Shown: one piece after another, positions 59,866 to 64,000 of the stretch
How positions within the stretch are numbered: the first letter of the stretch is position 1
Layout: every line of letters starts with the position of its first letter
NCBI RefSeq assembly: GCF_900343025.1
Contig: NZ_OUND01000002.1
Location: forward strand, 124,001-188,000
Source of the DNA: Arsenophonus endosymbiont of Aleurodicus floccissimus
GTDB lineage: Bacteria; Pseudomonadota; Gammaproteobacteria; Enterobacterales; Enterobacteriaceae
Direction: 5' to 3'
DNA length: 64,000 nt
Program-made: the position numbers and the translations under genes
The notes under the pieces: generated by a model
Told to the model about the DNA's origin: nothing
The model's database searches: none
Seen by the model: the letters and a program-made list of their open reading frames with translations, nothing else

Positions 59866-60428
59866 TTAGCTGCTCTTTTCTTGACGAGGCTTCTCTTTTT
59901 CAACAATCTCACGATACCAACGAGGGTGATGTTTTTTCGCCCAAGCCCGCGTTACCCAATCCTTCAATCATTGCTCGAATAGAGCCTTTTACCCATATAG
60001 CGGCATAAACATGAATAATAATCGTCATTATTAAACCAATTGCCGCAACAGAATGAAGCAGCAATACCAAGCGAATAATTGGGATGGGAAAATAGTCAGC
60101 AAAATAAGGATACCGCTTTTTGGCCTAAATTATATTGATCAACATCACCGACTTCTTCATTTTTCAAAATTTTTAGCCCATATAATATTATGTTTGAAAT
60201 ATCTAATAAACATGCCAACAAACAGCACAAACATCATGGCACCCAAAAATGGATGCAGCACTCTTGAGAGTTGTAGCGTACCTAAAATATTCATCAACCA
60301 ATTTAACGATGGAAAGAAAAAACCTAATCCACTAATTTGCCGTAAATAAAAAAAATAACCGCTAGCCAGTGATTGATTCGTTCACTGGCATAATGGCGGA
60401 TAATTTTTTCATTTATTTTTTTTATCAT
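59866..60428 (-). pseudogene. fdoI: Broken formate dehydrogenase-O cytochrome b556 subunit
   Basis: FdoI anchors FDH-O in the membrane and passes electrons via two haems to quinone. ATG at 60428 with GGAGGATAG upstream; EKIIRHYASERINHWLAV keeps one haem-ligand His. After LVD a stop and repeated shifts scatter the rest; KKHHPRWY-like and EKEKPRQEKSS residues near 59930-59866 mark the C-terminus. Overall length is about 560 bases against 636 in E. coli, so some sequence is deleted. 3 bases separate it from fdoH. Confidence 0.88.
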
Positions 60429-60431
60429 CAG

Positions 60432-61376
60432 CTATCCTCCCCTTTTTTTACTCGCCAATTTCTCGCTCTTTGTTAATGTTTGATCATCATTATTTGGCAA
60501 TTTATCCACTTTATCTTCATCAGAAATACGATTTGGACCCACCGCCAGATAATGGAAAAATACAGAAGTAAAGGTAACGGCAAACCCTGCAGCAGCTAAC
60601 GGTTTCCAAATACCTTTCCAGAAAGTGACGGTTTGGCTGATAGTAGGATTATCTGGCAGGCCATGATACAGCTCGAGCTTATCACCATGGTGTAATACAT
60701 ACATAACATGCGTACCACCGACACCTTGTGGATCATAAAGCGCCACATTTTGATAATATCGGGTTTTCAACTCTTCAACTCGTTCAGCAGCAAGTTGTTT
60801 CATCAAGCTCTTACTACCAAAATGAATTGCACCAGTCGGGCAAGTTTTTACACAAGTCGGCTATTGGCCTACTTCAACCCGATCAACGCAAAGGGTACAT
60901 TTATAAACCAGATTATCCTCTTTATTTAATCTGGGAATATTGAAAGGACAACTAGCAATGCAATAACCACAAAAAATACAATGTTCTGAGTCAAAATCGA
61001 CTATCATCCCATTGGCATACTGAATAATCGCTCCCGCAGAAGGACAAGCTTTCAAACAACCTAGATCAGCACAATGCATGCAGTCATCTTTGCGGATCAG
61101 TCATTCTAATTTCCCTTGCTCTTCAACTTCAACAAAGCGTATTACCGTCCATGATTTTGCTGTCAAATCTAACGGGTTATCATAAACCCAAAAGTTATGA
61201 CCAATTTCATCACGAATATCATTCCATTCGGAACAGATAACTTGACACGCCTTACAACCAATACATGTGGTGACATCAATTAATTTTGCGACTGCCTCTT
61301 TATCACTACGTACTCGAGGAGCCGGTGTTAACGAGTTGGTCGCATAGCGGCGAATAATATTTTGTGAAGCCATCAT
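60432..61376 (-). pseudogene. fdoH: Formate dehydrogenase-O Fe-S subunit with two nonsense codons
   Basis: FdoH carries four [4Fe-4S] clusters between FdoG and FdoI. Frame retained throughout: [21 protein letters not shown], then GKLE followed by TGA (61101-61103) where Trp is expected before [25 protein letters not shown] follows. [19 protein letters not shown] has Phe for the usual Gly. [13 protein letters not shown] is followed by TAG (60861-60863) where Glu is expected, and then come [15 protein letters not shown] and the C-terminal membrane helix ([24 protein letters not shown]). No frameshift is seen, so only two substitutions block it. It is the best preserved broken gene of this operon. 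Confidence 0.93.
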
Positions 61377-61384
61377 CTACCTCC

Positions 61385-64000
61385 TTACACCTTTTCCACA
61401 TTAACCAAGAATGCTTTAAACTCAGGCGTCTAAGTATTGGCATCATCAACAAATGGCGTTAGCGTATTGGCAATAAAGCCTTTTCGCGTCAGTCCCTGAA
61501 ATGCCCAATGGATTGGGATACCAATTGTATCAATTTCCCGACCATCAACTTTTAAGGTACCGATACGCTTAGTCACCAACGCTTTCGCTTTGATATAACC
61601 ATGGTTAGAACTAACCTTAATCACATCGCACGCTTTGATACCTTTTTTCTCTGCCAATCGTTCACGAATTTCGACAAATTGCTCAGGTTGAATAACAGCA
61701 TTAAAATGCGCATGTTTAGTCCAAAAGTGAAAATGCTCAGTTAAGCGATAAGTTGTTCTGACATAAGGAAATTTTTCAGCGTTTTCTAATGCGTTAAGAT
61801 CGTCATTAAATAGGCGGGCAACAGGATTAGAGATAACATTTAGATGTAACGGATTAGTTGCTAATGGAGTTTTAAAAGGTTCATAATGTTCAGGGAAGGA
61901 CCCTTAGGCCATCTTATCTAAAGCAAATAAACGGTCTAATCCTTTTGGTTGCATAATAAATGGCCCAACACCGGAATCTGGCGGTGCCACGCTATAATCA
62001 GCAATATCAATGCCTGTCCATTTGGCTTCATCCACTTAATTAATTGCCGCTTAGGATCCCAGAGTTTTCCCGCCGGATCAGCGGATGCTCGATTATAAAT
62101 GATGCGGCGGTTAGCCGGCCATGCCCAACCAAATGTATTACCTAGACCAGAAGGATCGGCATTATCTCGGCGAGCCATTTGATTACCCGCGAACATCCAA
62201 CTACCGGCAAAAATCCAACAACCACTGCTGGTAGTACCATAATTTCGTAATTGGGCAAAAGCTGACAGTAACTGGCCTTTTTTCACCAGTAGATTACCAT
62301 AGCATCCGTCCAATCTGCCAACACGTAACCATTACTTTCTTGCGCAATTTCTTCCGCTGTTGGGCGATAAGGATCACAGTAATCCCAGCACATATTTAAC
62401 AGTTGCTCAGGTATAGCGCCACCTTGTTGTTGATAAAGCTGACGCAAACGATGCAAAAATACCAGCTAAAATTTCTCCATCACCGAGCGTTTCTGCGGGT
62501 GCATCTGCGCCTCTCCAATGCCATTGTAGCCAACGAACAGAATTAACAATAGAGCAATTTTCCTCAGCAAAACAGCAACAGGGTAAGTGGAAAACCTCGG
62601 TCATAATTTATTCTGGCTGCACATCATTAAATTCGCCATGATTTTGCCAAAAACAAGCGGTTTCAGTATTCAATGGATCGATAGTGACTAAAAACTTTAA
62701 TTTGGACAAGGAACTAATGATTTTATTTTTATCGTTGAAAGAGGCAAGCGGGTTGAATCCCTGACAAATATAACCATTAACTTCCCCCTTATTAATTATC
62801 TCAAAATATTGTAGTACATCGTAACTTTTATCCCATTTAAGTACCCAGTTAAAACCCCAATCATTCTCTTTTTGCGCCTTGTCGCCATAAAAAGTTTTCA
62901 TTAAACTAACAAAAAATTTAGGGTAATTATGCCAATAGTTAATTTGATCAGGAAGTGTTTGTTTTGGTGTATTGGCCGCTAAACAACTGGCTAACGTGCT
63001 CTGTTTTTCCGATGGTAAGTGCATATAACCGGTTAAACTTTGTGATAACAACCCGAGATCAGTCAAACCTTATATATTTGAATGTCCCCGTAAAGCATTA
63101 ACTCGGTCACCGGCCATTCCTATATTACCTAGTAATAGCTGGATAATTGCCATGGTACGAATATTCTGCGCACTGATAGAATGTTGTGTCCAATCTAGTG
63201 CATAGAGAAAAGAAGCGGTTTTATCTTTTTCGCTGGTTTCAGCGATATATTCACAGACCTTAATAAAATCTTCTTGCGGTGTTCCACAAATATCGGCAAC
63301 CACTTCCGCCGTATATCGACTGACATGTAACTTAAGCAACTGCCAAACACAACGTGGATGCTGTAGAGTTTCATCTCGTTTAGCAAAACCGTTGCCATCT
63401 AACTCATAGTTCCAAGAAGTTTTATCATATTGGCGATTTTTAGCGTTATAACCACTAAATAGCCCATCCTCGAAATGGTAAACATCGCGCACAATTAAAT
63501 TGGCGTTGGTATAAGATTTCACATATTTGCTATTAATTTTATTATTACTTATTAGATAGTTAATCACACCCGATAAAAAAGTAATATCAGTACCTGAACG
63601 AATAGGAGTATAAAAATCTGCCACAGATGTAGTACGGGTAAAACGCGGATCAATGACAATTAAAGTAGCTTTATTGTGGATTTTTGCTTCGATTACCCAA
63701 CGGAATCCGACCGGATGAACTTCCGCCACATTTTCCCCCATAACAATGATCAGGTCAGCATTTTTAATATCAACCCAATGATTTGTCATGGCACCGCGAC
63801 CAAATGTTGGAGCAAGACTTGCTACCGTTGGCGCATGTCAGACACTAGCTTGATTATCAACCGCTAACATTCCCAGAGCCCGCCAAAATTTTTGGGTAAC
63901 AAAACCGGTTTCGTTACTACTAGCCGAAGCACACAGCATACCGGTTGTTAACCAACGATTAACGGTTGTCCTGGAAGGATTGGTTTTAATAAAGTTAGCA
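61385..64000 (-). pseudogene. fdoG: Broken formate dehydrogenase-O catalytic selenoprotein (start outside window)
   Basis: FdoG is the periplasmic Mo-bis-MGD selenoenzyme that oxidises formate. The window edge cuts the N-terminal signal and the first Fe-S part. The visible start is SASSNETGFVTQKFWRALGM, then DNQASV-Sec-HAPTVASLAPTFGRGAMTNHW with the UGA at 63838-63840. Stops follow: SNI-TAA-GLTDLG (Gln expected, near 63070), VQPE-TAA-I (Lys expected, 62605), and ANT-TAG-TPEFK (Gln expected, 61430). Frameshifts fall near 62480, 62320, 62040 and 61930. WRALGM, ARRDNADPSGLGNT and ANTLTPFV are intact blocks. End LVNVEKV at 61385. Confidence 0.95.
63811..63840 (-). promoter_or_regulatory. Selenocysteine UGA and SECIS-like hairpin in fdoG
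   Basis: The UGA at 63838-63840 (minus strand) lies in DNQASV-U-HAPT. 14 bases downstream the sequence AGCAA-GTC-TTGCT forms a small stem-loop with a GUC loop, the form expected of bacterial SECIS elements. It keeps the layout of E. coli fdnG/fdoG. A SelB able to read it no longer exists in this window. Confidence 0.75.

Noticed and set aside
17975-61103. Possibility that TGA is recoded as Trp (genetic code 4) because several Trp positions read TGA.
   Set aside because: TAG and TAA also appear at conserved positions, frameshifts are common in the same genes, and intact genes such as fpr and ugd use TGG. The Sec UGA in fdoG also argues for a standard code.

Overview
The window comes from an AT-rich gamma-proteobacterium of the order Enterobacterales. 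The best guess is the Morganellaceae, in a host-associated lineage such as Arsenophonus. This rests on two things: recognisable priA-cytR-ftsN-hslVU-menA-rraA-zapB-glpFK / fpr-yiiR-yiiQ-tpiA gene order with E. coli-like protein sequences, and an fdo-fdhE-selA-selB cluster. The species cannot be fixed without a search. The dominant feature is gene decay. About eleven genes read cleanly: priA (cut by the window edge), ftsN, hslV, hslU, zapB, glpF, fpr, tpiA, an smvA-like exporter, ugd and one unknown gene at 43047. Roughly thirty recognisable genes are broken by frameshifts, nonsense codons and small duplications or deletions. The intact genes sit directly beside broken ones, so real pseudogenisation is more likely than poor sequence.

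Region 1 (1-10.8 kb) is the conserved housekeeping block. Replication restart (priA), division (ftsN, zapB) and proteolysis (hslVU) survive. The CytR repressor, MenA (menaquinone), RraA (RNase E inhibitor) and GlpK (glycerol kinase) are lost, while the glycerol channel GlpF is still intact.

Region 2 (10.8-20 kb) has lost glpX. In its place are the relic of a very large secreted zinc metalloprotease, resembling the StcE/M66 type with a PA14-like part, and a broken emrD. The conserved order then resumes with fpr, a broken yiiR, a broken yiiQ and tpiA.

Region 3 (20-37.2 kb, mostly minus strand) is a graveyard of adhesins. It holds two tandem invasin/intimin-type proteins (beta-barrel, about eight Ig repeats, lectin-like tip) and a classical chaperone-usher fimbrial operon (pilin, chaperone, usher, adhesin, second chaperone). 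A broken alkA-like glycosylase lies between them.

Region 4 (37.2-46.5 kb) holds a broken KDPG aldolase, an OXA-type beta-lactamase relic, an arsR relic and an intact smvA-like drug exporter with a dead divergent TetR regulator. It also holds a very AT-rich patch with an intact unknown gene, a decayed partner, and a relic resembling Salmonella SopD/SifA-type secreted effectors.

Region 5 (46.5-54.2 kb) is a second chaperone-usher operon, of the archaic Csu type, with all five genes broken. It is followed by intact ugd and a broken UDP-sugar epimerase.

Region 6 (54.3-64 kb, minus strand) holds a broken zinc-type alcohol dehydrogenase and the whole selenocysteine/formate dehydrogenase-O module (fdoG, fdoH, fdoI, fdhE, selA, selB). 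Every one of these six genes carries at least one lesion, although the selenocysteine UGA and its hairpin in fdoG remain recognisable. No tRNA, rRNA, CRISPR array or clear insertion sequence was seen. I do not find a convincing undescribed working system. The most novel leads are the effector-like patch at 43-46 kb and the metalloprotease relic at 11-15.6 kb.
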